Shown: positions 46,295 through 59,709, counted from the stretch's first letter. The stretch is DNA of 64,000 nucleotides from Acorus gramineus (GCA_030737835.1 JAUJYN010000018.1:3038001-3102000), one strand, 5' to 3'. A program made the numbers and translations. The notes: generated from the sequence alone by a model not told the origin.

Positions 46295-49200
46295 ATCTCG
46301 TAGACCGGACGCGCAATGATCCGGGTATCTGTGAGTGGTTTGATCCAATCCCCCCCCCCTCCCTCTCGGGATGCGCTCGACGCGCGTCGCGCATCGATGG
46401 GGCCCCTAGCTATACTACTTGTGTAGATAAGTAGTATGGCCATGCTTAAGCTATAATATGTAGATATCTTGCATGCTAGGCTTATATACATGTATTGTAT
46501 TCATGTATGAATGATTGTGTTGCATGAGCCCCTCTAGTATGGGCATGTATTTTTGGTAATGTGTATGGATGTATAGAATATGGCATGCCTTAGGTAGTAT
46601 TGTAATAATACTCCCACCATATTAATTGGAATATCCAGCATGAATAAGTCTGGGTTAATAACGAGCACATGCCTAATATTCCCTTGCGATAAGACTCAAG
46701 GGCGTGGTGTAGTTGTTGCGCCCATGCTAATGGGGCAAAGCTATGACCAGCTCCATGAGATGATGATCTCTCCCGCCCTCTCCCTCTGAACGAACTGAGT
46801 AAGTAGATGCGAATTCCTACTCGACTCAGGTTCGTTTGGAATATTGGCATGCACCTGTTAGTGCGCGAGATCGCGCTTGACCCTTTCTTTTAAGTTGGTG
46901 ATATCCAATGCATGTTTAAGTTAGGCCTTGTGTGCTTATGTGATTAATGACCATGTATGCATGTTGTACGATTTATTATGATGTAAATCCATGTTAGGGA
47001 GTGTCCCTATAATTATTAGATGATTGTGCATATGGTTCATGCACATAGCTAGATATAAAATTCTCCTGGATATATTTATATGCGCATGTTAAAAACTGAT
47101 AGGCCTATCTGGGATAGGCGTGGGTATGACCCGCTGTCGGGTTGTAACTTATTAGTTAGAGCGCTAGCGATGTAATCGCCCCGTGCATCCGAGCGATACA
47201 CTCATTTGGAATTCAGGAGAATTCATTATCTTATCGGATTGTTAAGCCGGTAGTTGGGGCGTGACACCCCCCCCCCCACTGTGTCCAAGCGACGCAACGG
47301 TGTGGGAGTACAGTAGTATTCGATATCTCGATAAGTGATTATCGAGAGTAGTTGTTTTTCCATTGGGTTCGCTTTGCGAACATGGAATGTTTACTCCCAA
47401 TGTCGTCCGTGTCGAAGAGGGCCGGGTTGTAGCTGTCCTGATAGAGGGCTCCCATCCGTAGGTACCACCGATGCGTTCGGGAGCGTACTGATTGTGGGAG
47501 TGTACCAGGTAGAGGCTACCCGGGAGAGGGTTAACGAATGATATTGCGAGCGTGGAATCGTTCTCCCCTTCGTTGGATCCGATGTAGGAACTTCCCGCGT
47601 TGGAAAAGCTGTCCTGACAGAGGGCTCCCATCCGTAGGTACCACCGAGGCATTCGGAAGCGTACTGATCGTGGGAGTATACCAGGTAGTGACTACCCGGG
47701 GAAAGGGCTACCGGTGGACCAAGGGTGTAGAGCAGTCTAAGTCTCTTCCAAAAGTCCCAAGAGTCTCCCTCCGGGAGTGAGGGTGAGGATGAGATGAAGA
47801 CACGTCGCCTCGTGACCCATTCGTTGTTCGTCCGTTCCCATAGTTGTTGGGTCCGGTCTCGTATCGATGTTTAAAGACATCGTTGGGCAGTTATCTCGAT
47901 GTAGATGATCCAATAGTGTTGCGTAGACCAGTAATCCCGGGTCTCCTCGATCAACGGTATGGTCTCTCCCCAAAAGTCCCAAGAGTCTCCCTCCGGGAGT
48001 GAGGGTGAGGGTGAGGTTGGTGATCCAGTAGTGTTGTGTGGACCAGTAATCCCAAGTCTCCTCAACCAACGGTATGGTCTCTCCCCAAAAAGTCCCAAGA
48101 GTCTCCCTCCGGGAGTGAGGGTGAGGGTGAGGTTGGTCGCGCCGCCGCGTGACCCTGTTATCCAGGGGTTTCCACCCATGTTTACCTTGAAAGGAAATTG
48201 TTTATGTATTGAACTGTTGTATGGTGATTGGTTTCCAGCCACTCACTGAGCTTGTAGCTCACCCCTCGCATACTGTTTCTTTTCAAGGGCAGTGTTGGGC
48301 GTGGAGCTGGAGCTTTCCTGTGGCGTGGTCTTATGGGCGTGGAGCGTTCTTCCAGCGGGTGGCGAGTGCGAGGCTGTCAGCAGTCCTAGAGTCATTGTAT
48401 GTATTGTAAATCGTGCATGTGGCACAGGTTGTATTTTCTTTGGTCTAGACTTTGCTCTCACAGGACAGTGATTGTGTATTCGAGTCTGTAATAATATTTT
48501 TGGTTTACAGACATTGTTTATGTATTATGCTTCTGCTTTTCAGTCAGTTATCATTATCCTTGCTTTGCCACCTTGCGTGTTGTTGTTGGAGTCTTTATTG
48601 ACCTCAGGTATTGATAGCTGATATTTTATTATTGCCACGTCTCGGGGACGGCCGCCCTGGGGCGTGACACTGACAATGTCCAAGTGAGGGGCGGCTAGTT
48701 GGAACTAGCCGCCCCCATCATAACCTGCCAAACGTCCCATCTCTGACAAGCGGTGGCTTGGGTCGGTTACTAAGGTTGAACCGGCTGAGATGGGGCGGCT
48801 AAAAGGGACAATCTGCCGCAATCATGCTTGCTTTATGTCCCATCCAGGAAGGCGGTTTGGGGTCGGTTTGGGGGGCGGCTAGTTGAAACTAGCCGCCTGG
48901 TATGGGGCGGCTACTCTCAAGTAGCCGCCTATGTCCATGTTCTTAGATTTTTCTAAGTGTTTGGACTTAGGGTTTCCGGTCTTGGTTTCTAAGCGAGTTT
49001 TCTATTAGATGTCCAAATGTGGTTGTTTCCAATATTACTTGAAGTAAATTTCTTTTCTTTGGACGGTCAAAATTAGGGTATCTACAATTGTCCCTCATCG
49101 GACGAAGTCTTTGTGTGAAATAGAAAGACTTCGATCGATAATAAGGAAAGAGACCCTTATTTTGGTCGACCCAACCTTCAAGAAGTTTAGGACATACGAC

Positions 49201-50877
49201 CAAATACTATTCAGGGAGTTAATTTAGGTCATCAGAGGCTGGGTTTTGACTAGAATGGTTATCTAAAGACTGATCCAGGTGGAAGAGTGAGTAAAAGTAA
49301 GGAAGTGAGTGGACCAACCCTCGGACGGGGTTCTTAGCCATCGTGCACGAAGCAGCCCGGCGTTAGTTTCCTTGTGCCTACCATACCCGTGCTTGGGTAG
49401 CTCAGCAAATCAAGGGGACATTGCAGACAGAAAGTAATATAAAGTGTGTTTGAATTGGTGAATTGGATCATTCGAAAGACAAAGATTCCAGAAAAGAACC
49501 ATAACTGAAGAAATTTGAACTGGATGGTACTGGTAATTGTGGTAAAACTTCAAAAAAGTTGTGTTTGATCAAGTAAGACTTGGAAATAAACCAATACATG
49601 GCTGTTTGGTTTAGAAAACTCAGAAATAAATGTATTTGAGAAGCTGGCAGGGGGCAACTAGTGGTATTTAGCTGGCAAAGAGGGGCAGCTAGTGGTATTT
49701 AGCCGTCGGGCAGGGGGCGGTTACTCGCGAGTAGCCGTCGAGCAGGGGGAGGTTACTCGCGAGTAGCCGCCGGCTGACTGGGTCCCTTATAACCGAAAAG
49801 GAATGGGTTATGGTATTGTTTGGTCCTACCCATAAAAATTTCATCAAGTTCCGGTTACGTTTTGGGAAATTATGTAGTTCCAAATCGTATCCGGGTTTTG
49901 GTCGATACTGTCACACCCCAGGGCGGCCGTCCCCGAGACGTGGCAATATATAAAGTATCAGCAATCAAGTCAAGAGGTCAACAATGACTCCAATAAATAA
50001 CACAAAAGTTGGCAAAGCAATGATAACTGATAACTCAACTAAAAAGCGGAAGCATAAAAACATCAATAAGTCAGTAAACCAAAAATATCATTACAGACTC
50101 GAATACACAATCAATGTCCTGTAAGAGCCAAGTCTAGTCCAAATAAAATATAACTTGTGCCACATGCACGATATACAATACATAAAATGACTTTAGGACT
50201 GCTGACATGTTATGCCTGTGTCATTTGGAGCCTTATTTTTTTTATCGGAGTCGCTAAAATTTTGGCCTTTAGCTACCTACGGGAGTTGGAGGACTCTGAT
50301 TGAAAATCTGACTGCATATTATGGGTCCCAGTACCGTTTTCTACTGCCCATAAAAATTTCATCGAATTCTGATATCGTTTGGAAAAAATATGCGGTTCTG
50401 AATTATATCCGGGGTTGGTCATTACTGATTTGGATGGTTGTGAGAAAATGCACACGTCTAAGTGGGTTTCATTGACCAAGTCATGGCATGTAATTTTGTT
50501 TGGTAGTGTGGTTGGGTTGACTTGTCAACCCACCACCAACCCCCTTTAAGCCCATTGAATACCCCCATTTTTAGTGTGTGTGTGTCTCTCTCTCTCCCCT
50601 TCTCAAGCAAAAGCCATCCGAGGCTATTTGTTTTGCTCCTCTCCCTCTCTCTTGTGATTAATAGTAATGAAGGAGAAGAAGATGAAGGATGAGGTGCATG
50701 AAGAGGAAATCAATGAAGGGTTAGTGTGTGTGCATGAGTGTGTTGTTGTTGTGGTTGTTGTTGATTCCCTTCTCTCTATCTCCCTCTCACGCCCTCCCCT
50801 CCCCCCCTGTTTTCAGCCAAGAAGGCTTGAGGAGCAGCAAAGGAGCTGGTGGTAGTGATGGTGATGGTCGAGGTGGC

Positions 50878-53534
50878 TATCACGCCCCAGGGCGGCCGTC
50901 CCCGAGACGTGGCAAGTATATATAATATCAGCAGTCTATACAGGAGATCAATAAAATACTCTAAACAACATCAAAATGACAATGCAGACAATAAGGTGGC
51001 TGACATAATATATACAAATAGCGGAAGCTCAAACGACTGAGTCTGTAATTCAAAGACATTTTACAGACCCGATACATAATCAACTGTCCTGTGAGAGCCA
51101 ATATAATACAATGACATCCAAACATAAGTATGTGCCCAAGCACGGAATACAATACATACAATCAAGAAGGGGATGCTGATGGCCTCTCACTCGCAGAACG
51201 TGACGCTGCTCCACCACTGCTGATGTGCCTCGGGGAGCTCCTCCTTCAGATCCGACTCAGATATCACTGGGGGAAAAGAATATGCGAGGGGTGAGCCACA
51301 CGCTCAGTGAATAGCACAACCCATGCATCACAATTCATATTAACCTTAAATAATTTATAGTCCCTAAAACGGGAGCAACAACACATTCTAGTGGGTCGTT
51401 TCATCGCCAACCCACCTCCCCCCTCACCCTCACCCTTTACTGGGGGTGACATGGGCTTCTTGGGGCATACTAGACCGCTCTCCACCCCTGGTCCACCCGG
51501 TAGCCTCTCCCACCCTCGTAGCCTCCACCTGGTATACTCCCACTATCAGTACAGTCCGACGCATCGGAGGTACCTACGGACGGGAGCCCTCTGTCAGGCC
51601 AGCTAACGCCGGGGAGTTCCTACATCAGATCCAACCAAAAGGAGAAGACAGCCTACTCACACGGATACGATCCTCTTGGATCCGTCGACACCGATTTGTA
51701 ACTCTACTAATGTCATGAATTCTCCAAAATTCCTCCAGGGCGCATAACTAAGATGCGGGGAGACATATATTATAACAACAAGGTTATAATATCCTCTAAG
51801 GCATGCTTGTAACTATATGCTCACATTTTGATTTAATTAGATTAAACTAGATGGGAACATGCATAGTTCGGGGCTTGGTATCTGGGCATGCATTGGCCTC
51901 TATACATGATGTATGGGTGCATATCCCTAACATACAAGTCTAAGGTGGCATGGATACATCATATTAATCATGCATAGCATAGTTTTTACATTATCACATG
52001 TTAATATGCAATTATGGTGCCCCAGGGGAGGGCAATGCACGCCTACGTGCATCGAACGCCTCCCTACTGGGTTGGATTGTCCCACTCACCGAAACCCGGG
52101 TCGCTACGTGACTGTCCGTCAAGATCTGCAAGACAGGGGCATTCAATATGGTGAGTAAACTACACAAATACATAAGAAATTTACTAGGAATACCCAATAC
52201 TCGGACAAGCATGCATAAGGCCTGCACGCACGCGAGCACGCGCGTACGCAAGCGAGTCCGAGTGCCTCGACACCCTCCCGAACCCACGGGCAGCCATACG
52301 CACGGCCACCCGCACGCGCACGCACGAAGGCGCACGCACGCACGTGCCCCTGCGCCCCGGGCGCACTGCCGCGCCCTTGCCCGCGCGCCCAGACACGCTA
52401 TTGCGCCCTTGCCCGCGCGCCCAGACACGCTGTCGCGCGCGTGAGCACGCTCGCGCGGGCCCGGGCGCACCGCGCGTCCAGCCTTGGCGTACTCGCGCCC
52501 ACTGCGCCCCCGCACAGCACACCGTGCGCACGCCCGCGCGCACGCGCACGCCCACGCGCACTCCCACGCGTCTGCGCGTATGCGCGCGCGCTAGCCAGCG
52601 CGCCCGTCTGCGAGCGCCAGCGCCTGCCTACGCGCGCAGACTCGCACGCACGCCGAGCCCCTTCCACCCCCTCCTCAGCCCTCCCACACCCCCTAACACC
52701 CATGCATAGCATGCATACCCAAATTCACACTCTAAACTAGCATCTAAACAAGAATAGGGAGGAGGAAAGCTTACCCAAAGAGAGGAAAGGAAAGGGAGGA
52801 AGCTCGGGTGCCCTTCGCGCACCAAATCGCCGCCACCAAGACCACCAACACCTCAGCCACTTCTCAGCCCTAGAATGGCTGAAAACAGGGGTTATGAGAA
52901 GCCATGAGAGGAGGTAAACAAAGGGGAAAAACAAACAAAGACCATGGAGAGGTAGATCCAAGCCTCACCTTTCTTTTCCCTTCTATGGCTTTCTATTTCA
53001 ACCTCTTCTACTAGCTCTAATGGGGAATAAAGAAGAGGGAGTGAGTGATTTTGTGTGTGAGAGAGAGAGGAAGAGAAGGGAAGGGAAGAAGAAGAAGTGG
53101 GCGCCCACTTTAGGGCACACACACACACTCACACACTCACACACACACACTTTTGGTGTTTGACTTTGGGTCAACCTAACCACACAAACAAACAAAATGA
53201 TTTGACCAAGTCAATGGTCAAACTTGACTTGGTCAAAGTCATCTTTGACTTGGTCAAGTCTCCCTTTGACATTCCCGCTCGGTCAAAACCCGGATACGAT
53301 TCGGAACTGCCAAATTCTGAACGTTACCGGAATTCGATGAAATTTTTGTGAGTGGTTTGAAATGGCACCAGGACACATAATGTGCAGTTAGATTTTCAAT
53401 CGGAGTTCTCAAGCTCAGGATGATAGCTAAAAGTCCAAAATTTTAGCGGTTCCGATCGAAAAAAGAAAAAGTTGAAAAACTGTCAGAAATGTCCCAAAGG
53501 TGTCCGGAAGGCTAAAAGTGACACATATATAACA
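50878..53534 (-). mobile_element. 3' LTR of element K
   Basis: The 2657-bp LTR runs from TATCACGCCCC to ACATATATAACA. It has the long intron 52126-52774 (donor CTTTGG|GTAAGC, acceptor CTTGCAG|ATCTTGACGG on the minus strand). The MITE-like unit is absent (empty site at about 51765-51790). Confidence 0.93.
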
Positions 53535-53547
53535 TTCTTCCCCCCTT
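53535..53547 (-). other. Polypurine tract of K
   Basis: The reverse complement reads AAGGGGGGAAGAA immediately upstream of the 3' LTR. It is the expected plus-strand primer for reverse transcription. Confidence 0.85.
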
Positions 53548-53589
53548 AGGAAATTTTGTCCTCAAAATAATACAAAAACATCTAGGAAG

Positions 53590-53750
53590 GGAAAAGATGC
53601 GGATATGCGCCACGCATGGCGTCCTCGCGCTCCCAAGTGGCCTCGGCACCAGAACGGTGCTGCCATCGCACCTTAACCAGCTGGACGGTCTTGGTGCGGA
53701 GCCTCTTCTCGCGTCGGTCCAGGATCTCGATCGGCTGCTCCACGAATGAC
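53590..53750 (-). pseudogene. Chromodomain of K pol (C-terminal)
   Basis: The C-terminal sequence carries a chromodomain-like stretch with [16 protein letters not shown] and an aromatic-rich YPHLF end. In chromoviruses this domain follows integrase and directs insertion toward heterochromatin (family knowledge). Confidence 0.8.
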
Positions 53751-53799
53751 AAGTCTGGCTCGAAGACGAGCGGCTCGAACGGAATAACGTGAGCAGGAT

Positions 53800-54900
53800 C
53801 GTGGACGTAACGCCTCAGCTGCGAGACATGGAAGACGTCATGGGCCTGAGCCAACTGTGGGGGCAGGGCTATGCGATAGGCCACCTCTCCAACCCGCTCG
53901 AGGATGAGAAACGGCCCAATGAAACGCGGACTCAGCTTGCCCCGCACACCGAAACGGAAGATGCCCTTCATCGGGGACACCTTCAGGAAGACATGGTCAC
54001 CAACCTCGAAGGCGAGCTCACGGCGACGACGATCGGCGTAGCTCTTCTGACGGCTCTGAGCGACTCGGATACGCTCGCGAATCGTCTTGACCATCTCTGA
54101 GGTCTGGTGGATGATCTCTGGTCCCTCCAACTGGCGCTCCTCGTCCCAACACAAGGGGGACCTGCAGCTGCGGCCATAGAGCGCCTCATATGGTGCCATC
54201 CGGATACTCGAGTGGTAGCTGTTGTTGTAGGCAAACTCCACCAACGGAAGATGCCTCTCCCAACTGCCCCCAAAGTCGAGAACGCAAGCCCGCAGCATGT
54301 CCTCCAGGGTCTGAATCGTCCTCTCCGACTGGCCGTCCGTCTGCGGATGAAACGTTGTACTGAAGTGGAGGTTCGTACCAAGGGCGTGCTAGAGGCTACG
54401 CCAGAACCTCGAAGTAAATCTCGCGTCTCTATCAGAAATGATGCTGACGGGAGTGCCATGGAGACGAACAATCTCGGAGACAAACAACTGCGCCAGGGTG
54501 TCCAGAGAATCGGTGAGTCGAATGGGGAGGAAATGAGCGGACTTAGTCAGTCGGTCGACGATTACCCAGATGGCATCGCGACCCGAACGTGACCTCGGCA
54601 AGCCCGAAACGAAGTCCATGGTGATCTGCTCCCACTTCCACTGAGGAATCTCAATGGACTGCAGCTTCCCCGCAGGACGCTGATGCTCCGACTTCACCTG
54701 CTGGCATACCAAGCAACGGGCAACGAAACAGCCAATATCCGTCTTCATCCCGCGCCACCAGTAGCCACGACGAAGGCCCCTGTACATCTTCGTGCCACCA
54801 GGATGCACTGTGTACCTCGAACGATGGGCCTCGTCCAAGATCTTCTGCTTCAGCTCTGCGTCGTCAGGAATGCATACTCGACCTCTGAACCGCAGGATCC
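53800..54900 (-). pseudogene. Integrase of K
   Basis: The HHCC zinc domain (H..H then CLVCQQ) is visible at about 54830-54690. The catalytic core has [22 protein letters not shown] and SDRDARFTS. The GPY/F module ([11 protein letters not shown]) lies further downstream. The fossil is broken. Confidence 0.85.
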
Positions 54901-55149
54901 CGTCCTCGTGAATCTGGTAGTCCGGACGCTCGCCCCGGGCGACGCCTTCAGAGAGGACTAGAAAGTGAGGATCCTGCCCCTGAGCCGTGCGGATCTCGTC
55001 GAGAAGAACGGGCTGCACCACTAGCCTGGCCAAAAAGCCACCCGCAGGAGTCTCTCGAACGCTGATCCAGCAAGCGGCCTCCTCCAGAAGCCTCCAACGA
55101 CGTACAGCCAAGTGGGCGGCCATGCCCAAGGGCTGCCTGCTGAGAGCAT

Positions 55150-55520
55150 CGGCCACGACATTCGCCTTACCCGGATGGTAAGCGATGTCACAATCATAGT
55201 CCTTCAGGAACTCGACCCAACGTCTCTGACGCATGTTGAGCTCCGGCTGGGACTGCAAGTAAGTCAAGCTCTTGTGATCAGTGAAGAGCTCGAACTCCTC
55301 GCCATAGAGGTAGTGCCTCCACATCTTCAGCGCAAAGATGATCGCTGCTAACTCTAAGTCGTGGGTGGGGTAATTCTGCTCATGGGGCTTCAACTGACGC
55401 GACGCGTAAGCCACAACCTTACCGTACTGCATCAGGACGCAACCCACACCCAGCCGCGATGCATCGGAGTAAACTGCGAATCCACCACTCCCAGACGGAA
55501 TGGTAAGAACTGGCGCTGAG
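55150..55520 (-). pseudogene. RNase H of K
   Basis: Recognisable motifs are [43 protein letters not shown] and [10 protein letters not shown], typical of gypsy RNase H with acidic catalytic residues. Confidence 0.85.
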
Positions 55521-55599
55521 GTGAGCCTTCGCTTCAACTCCAGGAAGCTCTCCTCGCAAGCTGGGGACCACTCGAACCGGACATCCTTCCGAGTGAGGC

Positions 55600-56420
55600 G
55601 GGTCAGAGGAACAGCTATCTTCGAGAAACCCTCGACAAACCTCCGATAATAACCCGCAACCCAGGAAGCTCCGAATCTCTGTGGGGTTCGACGGTCGACG
55701 CCAATTCAGCACGGCGAGCGTCTTGTCCGGGTCCACAGATATGCCCTCGCCGGAAATCACGTGGCCTAGAAAGGCCATACGCTCCAACCAAAACTCGCAC
55801 TTACTGAACTTGGCGAACAACTGATGTCGGGCCAAAGTCTCCAAGACAGTGCAGAGATGGTGAGCGTGCTCCTCAAGACTCCTCGAGTACACCAGAATAT
55901 CATCGATGAAGACTACTACGAAGGAGTCGAGGAAAGGCCGAAACACCCGGTTCATCAGATCCATGAAGGCTGCCGGCGCATTCGTCAACCCAAACGGCAG
56001 TACTCGGAACTCGTAGTGCCCATAACGAGTACGAAAGGCCGTCTTTGGAATATCTGACTCTCGGATCTTCAGCTGATAGTAGCCCGAACGGAGATCGATC
56101 TTAGAAAAGACACGCGCTCCCTGGAGCTGGTCAAACAGATCGTCAATCTGTGGCAAGGGGTACTTGTTCTTCACGGTCCGCTTGTTCAGCTGCCTGTAAT
56201 CAATACAAAGCCGCAGCGAACCGTCCTTCCGCACGAACAAAACAGGGGCTCCCCACGGAGAAACACTCGGACGTGCGAAGCCCTTCTCAAGCAACTCCTC
56301 CAACTGCTCCTTGAGCACCTTCAGCTCTGCTGGGGCCATCCGGTACGGAGCTCTCAAAATCGGCTCGGTCCCCGGAATTAGATTAATCTCAAACTCGATC
56401 GCGCGATCCGGCGGTAATCC
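55600..56420 (-). pseudogene. Reverse transcriptase of K
   Basis: It contains [64 protein letters not shown] and the catalytic FIDDILVYS box. The order and spacing are those of Ty3/gypsy RT. Confidence 0.9.
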
Positions 56421-56589
56421 TAGAAGATCATCGGGGAAAACCTCTGGATATTCCACCACGATCGGAGTCTGACTGATATCTGCCCGCAGTGGTGCGTCCT
56501 CCTCAGCAATATACGCCAGAAAGCCCTCACATCCTCCCTGAAGGAGTCTCCACGCCTGGATAGATGACACGAACCCCAAAGGGGCTATG

Positions 56590-57060
56590 TCACGATCGCC
56601 CACGAACTGGAAAGACCTCTGACCCGGAAGGTGGAAAGACACCGACTTCGCAAAACAGTCGATGCTGGCGTGACTAGCTGAGAGCCAATCCATTCCAGGA
56701 TGGCATCGAAGTCCGTCATGGCGAGCTCTACCAACTCCACTGGAAACTCATGCTCCGCAATCACCATGGTACACCCTCGGTATACAGAACGGAGGAGAAT
56801 ACGGTCTCCGATGGGCAATGATATCTCCAGCATAACATCAAGAGGGGCGGACGCCACGCCCATCCGTCTCGCAAAAATGGGAGACACGAACGAGTGCGTG
56901 GCTCCGGAATCAAATAACACATATGCAGGGAGCTGGGAGATCAAAACAATACCTCGGACCACGCTACCCGAAGCCTGCGCCTCCTCGGCTGAAAGTGCTG
57001 CAACTCGGCCCTGAACAAACTGCGGCTGAGGAGCAGGGGCACGCCTCGCAGGCTGCACTG
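56590..57060 (-). pseudogene. Protease of K
   Basis: An aspartic protease with the active-site motif LFDSGATHSFVS lies between the gag zinc knuckle and RT. Confidence 0.85.
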
Positions 57061-58350
57061 GCTGCCTCCTCTGGTCAACTCGGCCACCCTATGGCTGCTG
57101 CTGCTGATGCTGTGGCTGCTGCTGCTGGCGTGGCTGCTGCTGCTGGTACGGCTGCTGCTGCTGCGGGGCAGCACACGGGGTCGGCCAGCATCAGGGCAAT
57201 TATATAAAATATGCCCGACGCGCTGACAATGGAAACAGCGCCGCTTCTCCGGTTGCCTGGCCTGGACTGGTACTGCCGCAATGGGTGCTGGACCTCGCGC
57301 TGGCACCACATCGACTGGAGTAGTGGCGGCCGCTGACTGATCAAAGCGGGGCCGCTTCTTCTTGCGCTGTCCCTGGTCCTGGCTCCTGGGGGGTCTCTGG
57401 TCTGCAGAAGGGGTTGGAACCCCCAAAGGGACCCCAAGGTCTCGCTCGACTGTCTTCGCCCGAGACACCAAGTCCGAGTACCTCGTGAACGCCTGAGAAG
57501 TGACATGCACCCGGATGGTGCTAATGAGACCCATCTCGAAACGACGGCACCGCGTCTCCTCATCCATCACCAAGGCGGGGGCGAACCTGGAAAGCCTCGT
57601 GAAGCGTGTGGAGTAGTCAGCGACTGACATGGAGCCCTGCGTCAGCTGCTCGAACTCTCGCATCACGATCTGGCGTGTCAAAAATGGGAAGTACTCCTCC
57701 AGGAAGTATCTCCGGAACCCCGCCCATAGAAGTCGCTCCACTCCCTCAGGGATGTCCACCGATCGGGTAGCCCACCAGTCGGCGGCGCTACCCTTCAGCA
57801 TGAAGGTGGCCAGGGAGACACGCTGGCGGTCGGTGCAGTGCATGGTCGAGAAGATCTTGTCCACCTCCATCAACCAACGCTCAGGGGCAAGGGGATCCGC
57901 CGTCTGGCCATGGAACTCGGGAGGGTGGAGCTTCAGAAAGGCAGTGAGGCCACTCTGATGCACCCGTGCTGCAGCCTCTAGCTCCACCTCCCTCTCCAGG
58001 GGATCCTGAACTCCCACCACTGGAATCACCACGGGAACAGGGGGTACGTCGGGCACCACCGGTGGATCTGCCACCAAGGGGACCTGTGGAACTGCCTCGT
58101 GGGCCGCCCTCAGCTCCTGGATCTCTCGTGCCTGCTCAGCTAACGCCCTAGTCTGGGCCTCCAGTGCCCTAGTCTGAGTCTCCACCAGATCTGCTATACG
58201 AGCGTAAGCACGCTCCCATGCAGGAGGCTCCTGCGCCAGTCCTGGCCCCATAGCCGAGGACTCTCCAGTAGCATCCTCGCCTCTGGTAGGTCTGGGAACC
58301 TCCAAAGGCCGAGAGGGACCACGCCCACGCATTCCTCTGCGAGGAGGCAT
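56941..58350 (-). pseudogene. gag of K
   Basis: The frame starts MPPRRGMRGRG, followed by a coiled-coil-like ETQTRALEAQTRALAEQ stretch. The retrotransposon gag domain (FHGQTADPLAPERWL to GSAADWW) follows, then a basic region and one CCHC zinc knuckle (CFHCQRVGHILYNC). The start is about 115 bp inside the 5' LTR, after the primer site. Confidence 0.88.
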
Positions 58351-58447
58351 ATCAGCAACCTAAGAAAACCAGACACTAGGATCAGAATACTCATATAGAA
58401 ATCCTAGGACTCATCTCTAAGAAAAACAATTGGCTCTGACAGGACCA

Positions 58448-58460
58448 GGCTCTGATACCA
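58448..58460 (-). other. Primer-binding site of K (initiator tRNA-Met type)
   Basis: The reverse complement TGGTATCAGAGCC lies five bases inside the 5' LTR, matching plant initiator tRNA-Met. Confidence 0.9.
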
Positions 58461-59709
58461 ACTTTTGTCACGCCCCAGGGCGGCCGTCCCCGAGACGTGG
58501 CAAGTATATATAATATCAGCAGTCTATACAGGAGATCAATAAAATACTCTAAACAACATCGAAATGACAACACAGACAATAAGGTGGCTGACATAATATA
58601 TACAAATAGCGGAAGCTCAAACGACTGAGTCTGTAATTCAAAGACATATTACAGACCCGATACATAATCAACTATCCTGTGAGAGCCAATATATACAATG
58701 ACATCCAAATACAAGTATGTGCCCAAGCACAGAATACAATACATACAATCAAGAAGGGGATGCTGATGGCCTCTCACTCGCAGAACGTGACGCTGCTCCA
58801 CTACTGCTGATGTGCCTCAGGGAGCTCCTCCTTCAGATCCGACTCAGATATCACTGGAGAAAAGAATATGCAAGGGGTGAGCCACACGCTCAGTGAATAG
58901 CACAACCCATGCATCACAATTCATATTAACCTCAAATAATTTATAGTCCCTAAAACGGGAGCAACAACACATTCTAGTGGGTCGTTTCATCGCCAACCCA
59001 CCTCCCCCCTCACCCTCACCCTTTACTGGGGGTGACATGGGCCTCTTGGGGCATACTAGACCGCTCTCCACCCCTGGTCCACCCGGTAGCCTCTCCCACC
59101 CTCGTAGCCTCCACCTGGTATACTCCCACTATCAGTACAGTCCGACGCATCGGAGGTACCTACGGACGGGAGCCCTCTGTCAGGCCAGCTAACGCCGGGG
59201 AGTTCCTACATCGGATCCAACCAAAAGGAGAAGACAGCCTACTCACACGGATACGATCCTCTTGGATCCGTCGACACCGATTTGTAACTCTACTAATGTC
59301 ATGAATTCTCAAGAATTCCTCCAGGGCGCATAACTAAGATGCGAGGAGACATATATTATAACAACAAGGTTATAATATCCTCTAAGGCATCCTTGTAACT
59401 ATATGCTCACATTTTGATTTAATTAGATTAAACTAGATGGGAACATGCATAGTTCGGGGCTTGGTATCTAGGCATGCATAGGCCTCTATATATGACATAA
59501 GGGTGCATATCCCTAGCATACAAGTCTAAGGTGGCATGGATATATCATATTAATCATGCATGCACAGTTTTACATTATCACAAGTTAATATACAATTATG
59601 GTGCCCCAGGGGAGGGCAATGCACGCCTACGTGCATCGAACGCCTCCCTACTAGGTTGGATTGTCCCACTCACCGAAACCCGGGTCGCTACGTGACTGTC
59701 CGTCAAGAT

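Larger units (their letters stand above)
45000..48669 (+). mobile_element. Solo LTR, type I, 3670 bp, in element N
   Basis: It starts TGTTATGCCTGTG and ends GGGGCGTGACA, with exact CTGAC flanks (44995-44999 and 48670-48674). It is the cleanest un-nested type I LTR here. It has a TTG trinucleotide run in the short intron region (45704-45735), the long intron 45899-46294 (AT-rich), the TGAGC hairpin at 48247-48261 and the TCTGTAA hairpin at 48484-48512. Confidence 0.93.
38299..49773 (-). mobile_element. Element N: Tat/Ogre-like LTR element, 5' part only
   Basis: After removing the LTRs 39078-41660 and 45000-48669, the minus strand shows, in order: a putative 5' LTR (from about 49773 to 43644), a primer-site-like sequence (about 43622-43643), a tandem-repeat leader (43244-43490), a gag fossil (about 43222-41661) and a further open stretch (39077-38504) cut off by LTR D. 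The gag resembles Tat/Ogre gag proteins (established family feature: a LPEGF.IPKF motif followed by G..DP..HL). It is broken in several places. Confidence 0.55.
44067..49773. repeat. Array of GGCGGCTA...TAGCCGCC hairpins in N
   Basis: About ten short palindromes share the stem GGCGGCTA/TAGCCGCC or variants: 44067-44091, 44096-44126, 44601-44630, 48688-48716, 48871-48900, 48904-48930, 49650-49675, 49681-49707, 49713-49739 and 49745-49773. Loops are 8-14 bp and some are palindromic themselves (ACTCGCGAGT). Solo LTR 45000-48669 interrupts the array and is not part of it. Confidence 0.8.

Noticed and set aside
47250-47266. GGGGCGTGACA resembling an LTR end inside LTR 45000-48669
   Set aside because: The surrounding sequence is the internal LTR region seen at 32870-33000, and the true end with CTGAC flank is at 48669. 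The match is a chance result of local sequence loss.
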